Shown: one piece after another, positions 1-9,987 of the stretch
Layout: each line of letters starts with the position of its first letter
Numbering within the stretch: the first letter of the stretch is position 1
Assembly (NCBI GenBank): GCA_907163375.1
Contig: CAJQUW010004768.1
Span: forward strand, 10,001 to 74,000
From: Prostheceraeus crozeri
Lineage: Eukaryota > Platyhelminthes > Polycladida > Euryleptidae
Length of the DNA: 64,000 bases
Direction of reading: 5' to 3'
Translations under genes and position numbers: made by a program
The notes under the pieces: generated by a model
Seen by the model: the letters and a program-made list of their open reading frames with translations, nothing else
Databases searched by the model: none
Told to the model about the DNA's origin: nothing

Positions 1-1
1 T

Positions 2-1084
2 TCATATACTGGTCCAGGAACTCAATTAGATATAAGACTAGATGAGAATAATAATCCGAAACCAGGTGAAGAACCAATAAATAGAGTAGATGCCGCAGCT
101 TACAGGCATGATTTAGCTTATCGAAATCATGATCTAAGTTCTCGACATGCAGCTGATAAGAAGATGATTCAAGAATTAGATAGTATTCAGAATCCTACAT
201 TTAGAGAAAAAATTGAAAGAATGTTTGTTAAAAAAGCTTTACAAGCTAAAATATTATTCGGTCAGGGTTTAAATGAAAATCATAATTTAGACGTTTATGC
301 GTCTGAAATCCACAAGGAATATAGAAGACCTAAATATTTATTGAAAGTAAAAGTATTTAATAAAGATGATATTTGGAGTGCTGATCTTATTCATATGCCG
401 AATGAAAGGGACTACAAATACGCATTGACCGTTATAGATTTATATACACGATACGCTTGGGTAAAGCCTTTAAAAAATAAAAGTGGTCTATCAGTTAAAT
501 ATGCGTTTGAAGGAATCTTTAAAGAAAGTAATAGAAAGCCAAGGAAATTGTTTGTTGATAAAGGATCGGAATTTTATAACCGAAACGTTCAGCCACTATT
601 TGAAATTGTTTATTCAACTGAAAATGCAGGAAAAGCTGTAGTGATAGAAAGATTCAATCGGACGTTAAAAAATAAATTATTCAAGAAATTTACTCAGCAA
701 GGAAATCAGAAATGGTTGAAGATATTACCAGGAGTTGTAGAAGAGTACAATAATAAAGTTCATTCTGGTATTGAAGAAACCCCAAAGAATGCTTCTGACG
801 ACCCTGATTTGATACGAAAGAAAATATTCGAGAATAATAATTTGAATGAGAGTAATCCGAATTTGCAGAAACTTAAGCCGAAATTTAAAATTGGAGATAG
901 AGTTAGAATATTTAAATATAAGAATAAATTTGAAAAAGGCTTTGTTGGCTATTGGACTAAAGAAATATTTGAAGTTTCTAAAATAAATCAAAGTTATCCG
1001 ATTACTTATGAAATTAAAGATTTAGATAATGAGGATATCAGAGGTCGTTTTTATCAAAATGAATTACAGAAAACAGAGCTTTAA
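2..1084 (+). CDS. Polinton-type integrase with PLA2-like N-terminal segment (partial at window edge)
   Basis: The frame is open from the window edge. Residues 2-40 carry YTGPGT and a VDAAAYRHDLAY stretch, the calcium loop and His-Asp dyad of parvovirus-type phospholipase A2 domains. From about residue 120 a DDE integrase core follows, with D128 (SADLIH), D186 (VDKGSEF) and E216 (IERFNRTLK). A C-terminal SH3/chromo-like barrel sits near residues 290-350 (FKIGDRVRIFKYK). The integrase would insert element DNA; the PLA2-like part is usually a membrane-breaching virion activity, so finding it in one frame with an integrase is unusual. It could be a true fusion or two neighbouring genes brought into one frame. 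Domain calls come from motifs alone. Confidence 0.8.
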   Translation, partial: SYTGPGTQLDIRLDENNNPKPGEEPINRVDAAAYRHDLAYRNHDLSSRHAADKKMIQELDSIQNPTFREKIERMFVKKALQAKILFGQGLNENHNLDVYASEIHKEYRRPKYLLKVKVFNKDDIWSADLIHMPNERDYKYALTVIDLYTRYAWVKPLKNKSGLSVKYAFEGIFKESNRKPRKLFVDKGSEFYNRNVQPLFEIVYSTENAGKAVVIERFNRTLKNKLFKKFTQQGNQKWLKILPGVVEEYNNKVHSGIEETPKNASDDPDLIRKKIFENNNLNESNPNLQKLKPKFKIGDRVRIFKYKNKFEKGFVGYWTKEIFEVSKINQSYPITYEIKDLDNEDIRGRFYQNELQKTEL

Positions 1085-1118
1085 CCTTTAGGTGGCGCTT
1101 TAGCTAGCTTCGCTTGAG

Positions 1119-1580
1119 TTATAGATTGTTTAACTCTAACATAATATCTAGAAATGATACTCCTTTTTGTAATTTGTACAAAACGTATAAACATAATTGT
1201 CCACAATAAGTAGTTCCCGGTTTTTGAATTTGAAACGTATTATAAATTCCATTGCCAAGTATTTCTGTTACTTCATTCGTAGGTGGAAGTCCGTATGAGT
1301 CAAAATAATAATTTGAACAGTTTATATTTCTTTGTCCTGCTGACCAATGTACGCCTTTTTCATCTGACGTATGGAGATTGGTTACGAAATTTACAGTTAT
1401 TGATGGAACTTTGTTCCGGGAACTGAAGGTTCCTGTTGGCTTATTTTTTAGGAATTGTAATTCGACTCTCATTAGAACATGAAAATTCTTTATTCCTAAT
1501 TCATTTGCGATTTTCTTTAGGTCGAAATTTGTCGTAGTTTGCGTTCCATATAATTTAAAAAACTTATTTATGTTGCTCAT
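1119..1580 (-). CDS. Adenovirus-type cysteine protease of the Polinton-like fossil
   Basis: This 153-aa frame is convergent with the integrase, 34 bp away. Motifs of the adenain/Ulp1-like fold are in order: GVHWSA with His78, YYFDSYG with Asp94, and TYCGQLCLYVLYKL with the nucleophile Cys126. In Polintons and adenoviruses this protease matures capsid proteins. Length is at the short end for the family. The ATG at 1580 is the natural start, as the DNA upstream is AT-rich and non-coding. The identity is well supported by the spacing of His, Asp and Cys. Confidence 0.82.
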   Translation of the reverse strand: MSNINKFFKLYGTQTTTNFDLKKIANELGIKNFHVLMRVELQFLKNKPTGTFSSRNKVPSITVNFVTNLHTSDEKGVHWSAGQRNINCSNYYFDSYGLPPTNEVTEILGNGIYNTFQIQKPGTTYCGQLCLYVLYKLQKGVSFLDIMLELNNL

Positions 1581-1770
1581 TTTATAATAAAAAAATTTCT
1601 TAAGGGACCCCTCGAAGACAGAAGGGAGGGGGTAGCAGAACTACGTTCATATGATATTGAAGGATATATTCTTGCTGTTTCTTCCACTTTTGTTTCTTCC
1701 ACTTTTAAAGAAATATTTTTAGACACATGATATATTTTAAAAACCTGAAAGATGGATAAAATTCATGAAT

Positions 1771-1990
1771 TTGAAATTCTCAACTTTTATGATTTTCGGT
1801 GTCCGGTTTTACATGACCTGGAACGGTCATGATTTAAGCAATGAAAATCGAACCGAAGGTTCTAGGGCTTCGCCCGATTGTAATTCTCAAATTTTGAGAT
1901 TCTTAACTTTTATGATTTTTTCGGTGTCCTTGAACGGTCATGATTTAAGCGAGAAAATTGTAATTCTCAAATTTGAGATTACGTGATATT
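1771..1990. repeat. Imperfect direct repeats, two copies
   Basis: A block with 'aacttttatgatttt', 'cggtgtcc' and 'gaacggtcatgatttaagc' occurs at about 1783-1839 and again at about 1904-1951. A second short unit, 'gtaattctcaaattt', repeats at about 1880 and 1960. The short ORFs on both strands here follow the repeat and have no family features. It may belong to the terminal part of the neighbouring Polinton-like element. Confidence 0.55.
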
Positions 1991-2136
1991 TTGAGACCGG
2001 CTAAATTTTTGAAATTTTGTTTTTTTGAAAATTTGTCACTACCTAAATTTTCCCCCCTTCGGCCACGTGAAATTTGAAGTCTACCTAAATTTTTGAAATT
2101 TTGAAATTTTGATTTTTTTGAAAAAACCCCGCAAAA

Positions 2137-2200
2137 GTGTGACATCCGGCGCAAGCGAAGCGAAGCAAAGCGAAGCGAAGCGTCGCGCCGGATGTCACAC
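2137..2200. repeat. Perfect 16-bp inverted repeat around a purine-rich loop
   Basis: GTGTGACATCCGGCGC at 2137-2152 is matched by its exact reverse complement at 2185-2200. The 32-bp loop is made of AAGCGAAGC-type repeats. It lies between the Polinton-like and piggyBac remnants and belongs to neither in any way I can show. Confidence 0.7.
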
Positions 2201-2332
2201 TATAAACTACTGTTTTATTGCGACTGTTTTTGTCACGAAAATTGCGATTTCCTCGTTTCCTTGAGATGACACCCTCGATTACCCTTGATGGATTGATGGA
2301 TGAAGGGACATGAAAGATCGCTCATCCTTTAG

Positions 2333-3777
2333 CTACTCGAGTAAATTGGTTGCCACTTCATGAATAAAATGAAATCGAGGTGACTGATTTGTAAAGTTCT
2401 TCCAAAGAACAAATGCATTCAGCATTGCGATATCCAACAAATTGCAAAATACTGCCAGTGGCCATCGGCGGGAAGCCATCTTGGTAGAACAATGCCGAAG
2501 CATTTGATCCACCTTTTCCACGCCCCCTTTTTTCTGTTATATTGAAGAATAATAAGACGTTTTTTCTCTTCGTCGAGGAGTTGTCAGTGGACGACGAGTA
2601 CTTTGAAGACGTCAACAGCAACACGTTCTTATTTCGTTTCTGGATATAGCTAACAATAGCTGCCTATCCTTCAGAATGGAAGGCAAACATAGATGAATAT
2701 TGCTCATGGCTTCCTGTAGCTCTCATTTCGGTTGGTATCTCCCTTTTATTTGAACGAATATTCCCGAGAAGTGTCATACCTTTTTCTCTCAGCTTTCTTG
2801 CTAACTGCAGAGAGGTAAAGAAATTATCCGTGACAACTTCACACCCACTCTCTTTGAAAGGTTCGACGAGTTGAAGGACTGTTGATTTTTCAACTGTCCC
2901 TGTCCGTGCAACGCCTTCTTCTTTTCCAAGATTTGGTGATATGGTCAATACGTAATGACTTGCTGCATCAGCCGCAACTTCATGCCAAATTTAGATGGTG
3001 TGTTTGGCATATATAGAAGAAAGGTACACCGATTTTGTGCAGGAAATAGTTGCTCGTCAACTGTTATAGTCTCATGCAGCCAGTAAAGGCGAAGTAGAGT
3101 ATTTGGAATTTTCGGGAAAGTTCAGTTATGGGAGCAAATTTATCGTTTCTAAATCGAGCATATCTCAGCGCACGGTCATCGAAGCGTAAGGCTGCGAAGT
3201 AAACTTTTGAAGCTTTGAAATCCCATGGTCGGAGGGAAGATCGGTCTTCCAAAGTCCTTATTCCATAAGTGTTGCAGTGGCTCGTCGGTGCCATGATAAA
3301 GACCCCGCAGGCACATGAGTCCAGGTACATAGTCCGTAAAGTTCGATAGAGTACGTTTTCACAAAAGAGTCTCCGTAAATCCGTTGTACCTCAACATTTG
3401 TAGAGTCAAAGACTAGCTGCAACATGCTGTCGTTGAAGATTAACTTCCATGCGTCTCAAGAGTTGATTCTTTGTAAAGCATATCTCGTTGACCCACCTTG
3501 TTGTCACAAGATATCTTCTCGTCTACCGCGACCTCGTGTTTCTGGTAGATTTCTTGTCCAAGTATCATCAAGATACGAAATCTGGTCCTGGTTCGACATC
3601 CTCGTGTTGGTTGCCATCGCTTTCACTGTCGCTGTCGATGTACGAGTATTGTTCGACATTGAATTTTTCTTCACTCATAGAATCATCATCAGGATCTTGA
3701 GCTTCATCTGAGGAGTCTTCTACTAGCTTTGCAGCGTACTCTACATTGTAACGTATTCGGCGAGGCATTTTCAGCAA
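2333..3777 (-). pseudogene. piggyBac-like transposase (element 1)
   Basis: The acidic N terminus starts at the ATG near 3768 (MPRRIRYNVEYAAKL, then an Asp/Glu/Ser-rich stretch). Next come the pre-catalytic RFDDRALRYARFRNDKFAPI block (3064-3330 frame), a TVDEQLFPAQNRC block with the first catalytic Asp (about 3000-3065), VVTDNFFTSLQLARKL with the second (2664-2948), and a C-terminal SRRWPLAVFCNLLDIA block (2333-2521). The blocks lie in at least three frames, so four or more indels or stops have broken the gene. A DDE transposase of the PGBD4-like branch is the best reading. It is clearly non-functional. Confidence 0.8.
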
Positions 3778-4086
3778 TATGTACAGGCCGGCTCACTTTG
3801 TCCGACACCGCTAAGAAATCTATGCTCTGCAGGTAGCTTTCGATAGAGACATAGCCACAGATAAAGTTCTCGGTCTTGTTTATATGATTGGCCAACGCTT
3901 GCTTGCTTTACCACACCAATTGAAATTGTTTAGACAGTCATTCATTCAAGGCAAATATAAGTAAAGATTTGCTCTAATAACTCAACTGTGATTTTTATGT
4001 GCTGTATCCATCAACTACAAGCGTCATTTACAGGAATCAATATCGAATACAGAAATATTATGTAAGCATAAGTTGCTGTTTATTAT

Positions 4087-4283
4087 GAGGTCAATATGAC
4101 CTCACAGATTTCAGAAACGTAGGTTTTATTCGCAATCGATATATATGTCCTAACGAAAGGCTGTGATACCGCAAACCTATTAACAATAATGAAATATCAA
4201 AAGTCACGGAAGATCTTCTTTAATATACATGATTTCTCAATTATACACGAAATTTAAAAATGGGATGAGGTCAAATTGACCTC
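4087..4283. repeat. Paired 17-bp palindromes in the piggyBac terminal region
   Basis: GAGGTCAATATGACCTC at 4087-4103 and GAGGTCAAATTGACCTC at 4267-4283 differ only in their centres. Subterminal repeats of this kind are probable transposase binding sites in piggyBac-type elements; that role is inferred. Confidence 0.65.
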
Positions 4284-4303
4284 TGTGTGCGTTCTAGGGC
4301 TAA

Positions 4304-5702
4304 ATAAACGTAAACCAGAAGTAATTTCTTAATGCAATTTAAGAACATGAGAAATGTACTGCTTTATCCATAATCATTTTGAAATGCTTGAATTAATAAA
4401 GCCTTCCCCATTGTTCCCCGTCAGTTCCTAAGATGTTCTATTTTCATGTTCAAAAGGTGTGTTCCTCTCTTTTGTAAAAACAGTCCGTGGCATACAAATT
4501 AACTAAAATGCATGTACACGCCCGACGCTTTTCACGCATCAACTGGGTAGGCAACGGTAAAAACAAGACAGTACCTACCCACTGTTTCACCTACCTGATA
4601 TTCAGTATTAGTTATGGCATTCAAGTAATTGATTGTAACCCATTGAATTGCTAATTTAACAAACTTTCGAAAGTTGACATAACACGGATGAGGATTTGTG
4701 AAACACAAAGGGGGGGGTGAAGGACATAGAGGTGAGTGATGTTTCTTTTTTATTTCACTCTAGACGGTTACAAAAAGCTGTCGAACTTTTTCGGCCAGCT
4801 TCCACCAGTAATCACGACGAATTGCTTACTCCATGAAAAATGCTGAAATTTTAATAACTAGTATACTAGTCATTAAAAATTGAACATCTATATTGAATTT
4901 TGAACATTTCTATTTAAATATTAGAAGTATTAGAAGACATGCGAACCTTAACACAATATCTATGCCGTCTACGTCAAGAAGGAAAGATCTGTTTTCAATG
5001 ATATTCTACCTTACTGTAGTGGTTATACTATTTTCTTCTATTCTACAAAGACATCGCGATGACTTTCTGGGGAGTAGAATCACGGCTGAATTTGCATACA
5101 AAGAGATTTCGACAGTTAGAGAAATAAAAATCATCCCCTGAAGTAAACACGGATCTTACGTGACGGAATCCAATTCATTATTGCGATTCCGCTTCAAAAT
5201 AACTTCTATTCGTCGGCAATAGTTGGCGCAAAATATCCTTTTCGGCTCTTTAGAAATCGGCAATGATTTACGATGTCATAAATTGCTCTGAGCTCTATCC
5301 TGCACTCTCGTAAAATACGACGGCGATGACTTGAAAAATTGAAAGCATTTCTTTCGATCTAATTATCTTTTATTATTCAATATAATCGTTCCGTGCCTCA
5401 CATTTCGAATCATCAAGGATCGGTGATATTCAGAACAAAGACAATAGTCTTCGATTTGGATAGTCATTCTCATCCCTATTTAACCGGAGAGATTTGAAAA
5501 CCCGGAGGCGATTCGGAACCCCGCCCTAATTTTGATATTCATATGATTCAATCCCTCCCAAAATCAATACACAACACAATTGACGTATGTTCGATCCGAT
5601 GGTGGCATCAGATTTTGTCAAATTAGTCATCTTATGGCTATAAACAGCAGTTTGAAACAAAATATATAATTACGTTAAATGTTTGTGTACGCATGTAGTC
5701 CA
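4304..5702. other. No recognised feature
   Basis: AT-rich sequence between the first piggyBac end and the tRNA-hammerhead repeat. The longest frame, 82 aa at 4893-5141, has no family motif and no coding bias I can see. A short G-run lies near 4711. Confidence 0.5.
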
Positions 5703-5771
5703 AAATAAAATCTCAACAGAAATGGCAACCACGAGACATGTTTCATCCTGTCGGGCCTCATTAGTCGTGAG
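5703..5771 (-). repeat. tRNA-hammerhead repeat copy 1, ribozyme half
   Basis: On the minus strand this piece reads CUAAUGA, a hairpin, GAAACAUGUC and UCGUGG. That is a hammerhead core with one base changed from CUGAUGA. Stem I (CACGA with UCGUG) can still form. The other half of the same repeat lies at 12825-12947; a hAT element has split them, duplicating GTCGTGAG. The intact relative at 27652-28020 gives the uninterrupted order. Confidence 0.7.
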
Positions 5772-6505
5772 TAGTGTTTAAAAATTACCGGTAATTTATT
5801 TTAAGTTACCTTACCGGTAATTTATATTCAAGTCCGTACAACTTCAAATCGAGGGCACCAATATGCTTTGAATACAAATAAATACACAATTGGCTTAATC
5901 TGATTCTGATGAAGGCTTGATTTTTGCTCAACGTCTGATTCTTTGTCATAGATATTGCAATTAAGAAATAAAAAATTGACTTTTTTAAGAAGTTTGTTGG
6001 TATTTCACCCAAATAGACCATAATAATCAAAAACTTGCCGGCAAATAAACATTGTTCTAGGGAAAGGCCACACGCTCTATAATATTATGTAAATTATGCA
6101 CTGCAGATCCTACTTTCTATAAATATAATCAAAACTGGTTGGCAATGTTAGATGCGTAGTAAATTTAGATACATGGAGACAATATTGTTTCAAGAAATGT
6201 ATTTTGATAGCTATAATTAGTAATAAATATTATATGAGAGAGAGATCATCAATGTAAAGAATATGTAGATATCGTCCCTATTGTAGCCACCTGGTAAAAT
6301 TGGGCAATACGCGCGCAGGCTGCAATCATCATAAAGGTGCATAAAGGCATAAGAGAGCAATAGCGATCGTCTCAATGAGAGATCAGAATTAGAAGATTTT
6401 AAATGCGTGTTGAAGAGATAGCAACCTAGCGTGGAATTTGATAAATTCAGGCATTCGTTAGTACTGCCAGGGGTTGGTGAATTTTAGCAAAGTGAATGGT
6501 ATAAT

Positions 6506-7214
6506 CACATAATTAGATTGTTTAGGCGCGTCACTTTGCTAGAAGTGCAAACTTATTCAAAGCAATGGCACATGCAGGAACATGCTATGAATTCCTTCAA
6601 AATGCTCCGATCGTCACGATTCATTCAGATTCGAAGAATTCAGATCATTGCGCAAAAGTTTTCTCGACAATGTTGGGCCCTCCGATCATTATTAGAAAAA
6701 AATAGCAGGCGCACGAAAAACGCTAACAAACTTCTGTGTAGAACTTGACATCGACTGTGTCTCTTTGTTGTGTGATCCGGTTGATAACAGTCACTAAAGC
6801 TTCACACAATTTGGCGTGTTCAATATCGAACTGGCTGCTTATTGTTCGATTGCTGTGGTAATATATCAGCAGATTGTGCCATTGTATTAACGTTACATGT
6901 TCCTATGTTTCCTTTCTAGTCAAAAAGAAGAAGAGAAGACCGGTGTTATAGTTCTCTCTCTCCCTCTGTCTCAGTTTCCTACCGGAAACTAAAACCATGG
7001 TTTAGTATTCCGATAGGAAAATTAAACCCAACATTTTTAAGCGTGTTTTAGTTTCCCACTGGTTTTCCCCTGGTGTTGCGGCTTCTAGTTTCCTAATAGG
7101 AAAATAAAACCTGGTATCATTTTCCTACTAGGAAGCTAAAACCATGGTTTTATTTTCCGATCGGAAACTAAAACCTAGGGAAACTGAATCTCGTAACACC
7201 GGTCTAATTCTGTG
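6506..7214. mobile_element. Small TIR element, copy 1 (CACAKAATTAGA ends)
   Basis: The ends are CACATAATTAGA (6506) and TCTAATTCTGTG (to 7214). They are flanked by an 8-bp target duplication GGTATAAT/GGTATAAC (6498-6505 and 7215-7222). The body is closely similar to 16781-17307. It carries a minus-strand coding remnant around SNRTISSQF, HAKLC and VINRITQQRDT that I do not recognise. A 253-bp MITE sits inside. The 8-bp duplication would fit hAT- or P-type transposases. Confidence 0.75.
6945..7197. mobile_element. MITE built of six palindromic TTTCC-N-GGAAA units
   Basis: The ends are GTTATAGTTC and GAATCTCGTAAC (inverted), flanked by the 6-bp duplication ACCGGT (6939-6944 and 7198-7203). The uninterrupted relative at 17289-17301 shows that the host repeat lacks it. 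Inside are about six units of the form TTTCC, 4-5 bases, GGAAA, then TAAAACC. The most regular are GTTTCCTACCGGAAACT near 6970 and TTTTCCGATCGGAAACT near 7153. It has no coding capacity. Confidence 0.75.
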
Positions 7215-8022
7215 GGTATAACTATTAACGTCGAATTATTCATGCACACCTGATTGAATACATTTATAGGCTACCGTATTTTCCTGCGCATTAGCCGCGG
7301 CTTATCTGACTTTCAAAACTTAAATTATGTTGGTGTGGCTTATCTGATAAGAAAAAACGCTGGTGACTGAGTTTCCGTTATAAAAATGCATTTAACTGTG
7401 ATAAACGCAATAAGAAACAACAACTTCTGGCAATAGCAAAGTAACAAATGTATATAAAAGAGCCTTATTCACTTCTCAGTTACAAAAATCTAAACGTCAA
7501 CGAAACCATCAAAGTCTTCATCTTCACTATCACTGTGAAATAATGCCTGAAGTTCGTCGTCAGGTTCCGTCGTCGAATGTTCTATCGTTTCCTCATCCTG
7601 TATCTCGCCATCAGCAATTATTCCTGCCTTCTTGAAGCCGTTTATTATTGTTGACGACTTGACAGCTTGCCAAGAGCGTATTACCCAGCCACACACATCG
7701 GAGTATGTTGCACGACGCATTCTCCCAGACTCCGTATACGAGTGAAGGCCGTCGCACATCCACTTCTCCCATTCTTCTCTAACATGTCCCTTAAATACGT
7801 GATTGACAGTTATATCCAGTGGTTGCAACTTCTTTGTCATTCCTCTCGGAATAACAGCCAGGGTAGTTCCATGCTGTTGTTTCAGACAGTCGCGGATGCT
7901 CTCATCTTTGTGTGCTGTCATTGAATCCAAGATCAGAAGAGATGTCTTGTTGAAGAAGGCGCCTGGCCGCTGCTTCTAACAATTCTCAATCCAATCACGC
8001 ATAACGTCAGTGTTCATCCAAC

Positions 8023-8086
8023 CTGTAATGAAAAATATCAAAAGTTAGAAAAGTTATGTTGGTGATAAAATGAGTGCTTAACTTGC
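8023..8086 (-). other. 64-nt GC-AG intron in the Tigger transposase
   Basis: On the minus strand the donor reads AAAG|GCAAGT and the acceptor TTTTCATTACAG|GTTGG. Removing 64 nt links a frame that otherwise ends in intron sequence to the conserved GWMNTDVMRDW block of this family. GC-AG introns are a minor class with strong donor consensus, which this site shows. Confidence 0.75.
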
Positions 8087-8759
8087 CTTTCTGATTACAG
8101 AGCACGACGACTCCAGATGGAAGCGATTCTGTAGGCATCGTCTTACGTTTGAAAATAACGAGATGTTTGAGTTTTCGCCCACTAGCTGTGCAAGCCAAAG
8201 CTACCTTAAAATGCGTTCTTTCGTGTCCAGTGGTTGTGATACGAACGGTTTTATCACCTTTGGTAGCAACAGTTCGCGTCATCGGTGCATCAAACGTCAT
8301 TGGGACTTCATCCATATTGATTATCTTGTCATGGTCGATGTTTAGAGTGTTGATGTGCCGAGATGTAAAGTCAACGAAACTAGCCATCAATTCCTCCCAA
8401 TATTCAGGTGTGCGTTGACCAACTGTAGTTCTAGTTCGAATAGACAAGCCGGCACGTTTCATATATCTATTACACCAGCTTGGTCCGCCAACGAAGTTTG
8501 TGAGTCCACGTTCTTTTGCGATTTCTTTCGCTTTTCTTCTTATTATTACTGTTGTGATAGCTCTTCCGTTAACTCTCTTTTCGCGAATAAAACCAGTCAA
8601 ATCGTTCTCCAGTTGAGGAAACTTAGCTTTACCAGTGCCGTTAGCTCGTTTGTTTCGCGGCGTCTGTTCTAAGACTGACTCATTTTTTCTCCAGTTACGC
8701 ACCATTTTCTCATCAATATTGAATTCTCGTCCTGCAGCTCTATTTCCATTTTTCAGTGC

Positions 8760-9260
8760 TGTTATGACTTATACTTTATTAAAGGACAAAAACATACGTT
8801 CCCCGATGACAGGGTCCAGTGGTACAAGCAATAACACAAAGCAGCCCTTAAAAGGGCAAGTTAGGCGTTCACAGTTCGTATAGCAGCGACACAGTTCGGT
8901 ACTTGACAGCAGCAGGCTTGACTAAGACAACGGGAGAGAGAATGAGAGCGCGCTGGTCCTCCAGAGCCAGTTCGTGCGCTTGGCGTGTTGGTGCGTCTCG
9001 GCTTGTCGGCGTTGCCGCTCAATCAGCCACGCTAAGAGAAATACGCCGGTTCTCGTCTCACGATACGCAAGATATTGGGCGTCGAGCGCTCTTGGCTGGC
9101 GCTTTTTAAAGTCAGTTGAGAGGGGAACAATCGATGTCATCCCAGTGTCTTTCGTTGCGGCATGGGTAAGCGCGCGCGGGAGTGAAACTTCACTTGGCCT
9201 TCGTTGCGGTATGTAAAAGTGATGACGCAGCAGATAATTGAGAAATGAGAATGCGTCACA
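8760..9260 (-). mobile_element. Solo LTR (501 bp) inside the Tigger transposase
   Basis: This is a fossil of an LTR retrotransposon. It starts TG and ends CA with short inverted ends, and is flanked by an exact 5-bp duplication AGTGC (8755-8759 and 9261-9265). On the minus strand a TTTAAAAAG box and a late AATAAA signal give the LTR polarity. No internal region or second LTR is present, so it is the product of LTR recombination. It is younger than the Tigger copy it interrupts. Confidence 0.85.
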
Positions 9261-9987
9261 AGTGCATACCGGACTGCTTGCAACTTAAACTCTGTTGTAT
9301 AGCTAGCTCGACGGGACATCACAAGACTTCTGTCGCTTTCAGAAATAAAACCCGAATATAAGGCGTTTCAGTGGTGAGTCAGCGCTCTGAAGGGATGAAT
9401 GAGCGTCACAAGGTGTACCTGATTGGTTTAGCGTTAGACAAATGACATTGATAGATGCGGTTTATCTTCCGAGCGGCTTATACGCAGGAAAATACGGTAG
9501 ATGCATAAGCTATGACTTAGTAATTTTAACCCGTTAAGTACCAGACATTGAAAACGTTACGCAAACATGATTATTTTTTAAAAACATGCTAAAAAGTGTT
9601 TCACTAAGAATATATATCATTGATAACATCACATATGGTTTGGTTCCGGATATACGGCCCGGTGAGCATTTGCGCACCATGGCACTATGTGTATAATATT
9701 GATCAGTTGATGAAAGTATGAGCCTTGGTAAATAATCTGTGAATAAACACTTATTCATCAAAGAACTTAGAATTTTTCCATTCGTAATTTGTCAAGCCTT
9801 CTTAAAGAGCGTTTTGCAGATTGAAAAAAATATCTTAATTACGTAAGTCATACTCATTGTAAGAAAAAAATAAAATACATGTACACTAACTAGTATGTAG
9901 TTGTATTTCTTATACATCAAGCAGAAAAAAGGCATTTTCGGATCACAAAAGCTTGTCACTGTAATGCAAAGGCAGTGTCTTCACAAA

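Larger units (their letters stand above)
1..1600. mobile_element. Polinton/Maverick-like fossil, right part
   Basis: Two convergent frames of Polinton type lie side by side: a retroviral-type integrase preceded by a phospholipase A2-like segment (plus strand) and an adenovirus-type cysteine protease (minus strand). That pairing is the signature of Polinton/Maverick and adintovirus-like elements. The left part lies outside the window, so polymerase, ATPase and capsid genes cannot be judged. No terminal inverted repeat could be set; the right limit is placed where recognisable coding ends. The visible frames look whole, which suggests a fairly young copy. This is treated as a fossil of a virus-like element. 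Confidence 0.8.
2330..4299 (-). mobile_element. piggyBac-like element 1, decayed
   Basis: The transposase remnants read on the minus strand. The right end is recognisable: the reverse complement of 4291-4299 starts CCCTAGAAC, the classic piggyBac terminus, followed outside by CTAA, a one-base decay of the TTAA target. A 17-bp palindrome GAGGTCAAATTGACCTC (4267-4283) is subterminal and a related one lies at 4087-4103. No matching left terminus was found before 2330, so that end is lost or too diverged. Confidence 0.75.
7490..9319 (-). pseudogene. Tigger-type DDE_1 transposase with one intron, LTR-interrupted
   Basis: The ATG at 9319 opens MSRRASYTTEFKLQAVRYA. The frame resumes after the solo LTR as LKNGNRAAGREFNIDEK, giving the usual N-terminal helix-turn-helix. 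A CENP-B-like DNA-binding segment follows (PSWCNRYMKRAGLSIRTR). The catalytic triad reads MDE (INMDEVPMTFD), LILDSM and QPLDITVN, the DDD set of the DDE_1 family. An acidic tail ends at 7490. A GC-AG intron (8023-8086) joins CNQK to GWMNTDVMRDWIE in frame. One in-frame TAG follows in the second exon (about 7979). Apart from that stop and the LTR insertion the gene is almost whole. Confidence 0.85.
7274..9497 (-). mobile_element. Tigger/pogo element (Tc1/mariner superfamily)
   Basis: The terminal inverted repeats read CCGTATTTTCCTGCG (from 7274 inward and, on the other strand, from 9497 inward) and match over about 24 of 27 bases. TA target dinucleotides flank both ends (7272-7273 and 9498-9499). 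The transposase lies on the minus strand with a short intron and is interrupted by a solo LTR at 8760-9260. Without the LTR the element is about 1.7 kb. Confidence 0.9.

Noticed and set aside
4893-5141. 82-aa plus frame with a hydrophobic stretch (FYLTVVVILFSSIL)
   Set aside because: One possible membrane segment in AT-rich spacer is not enough to support a gene.
8635-9216. GC-rich short frames on both strands around 8.9-9.2 kb
   Set aside because: They fall within the solo LTR, whose ends and target duplication are clear.
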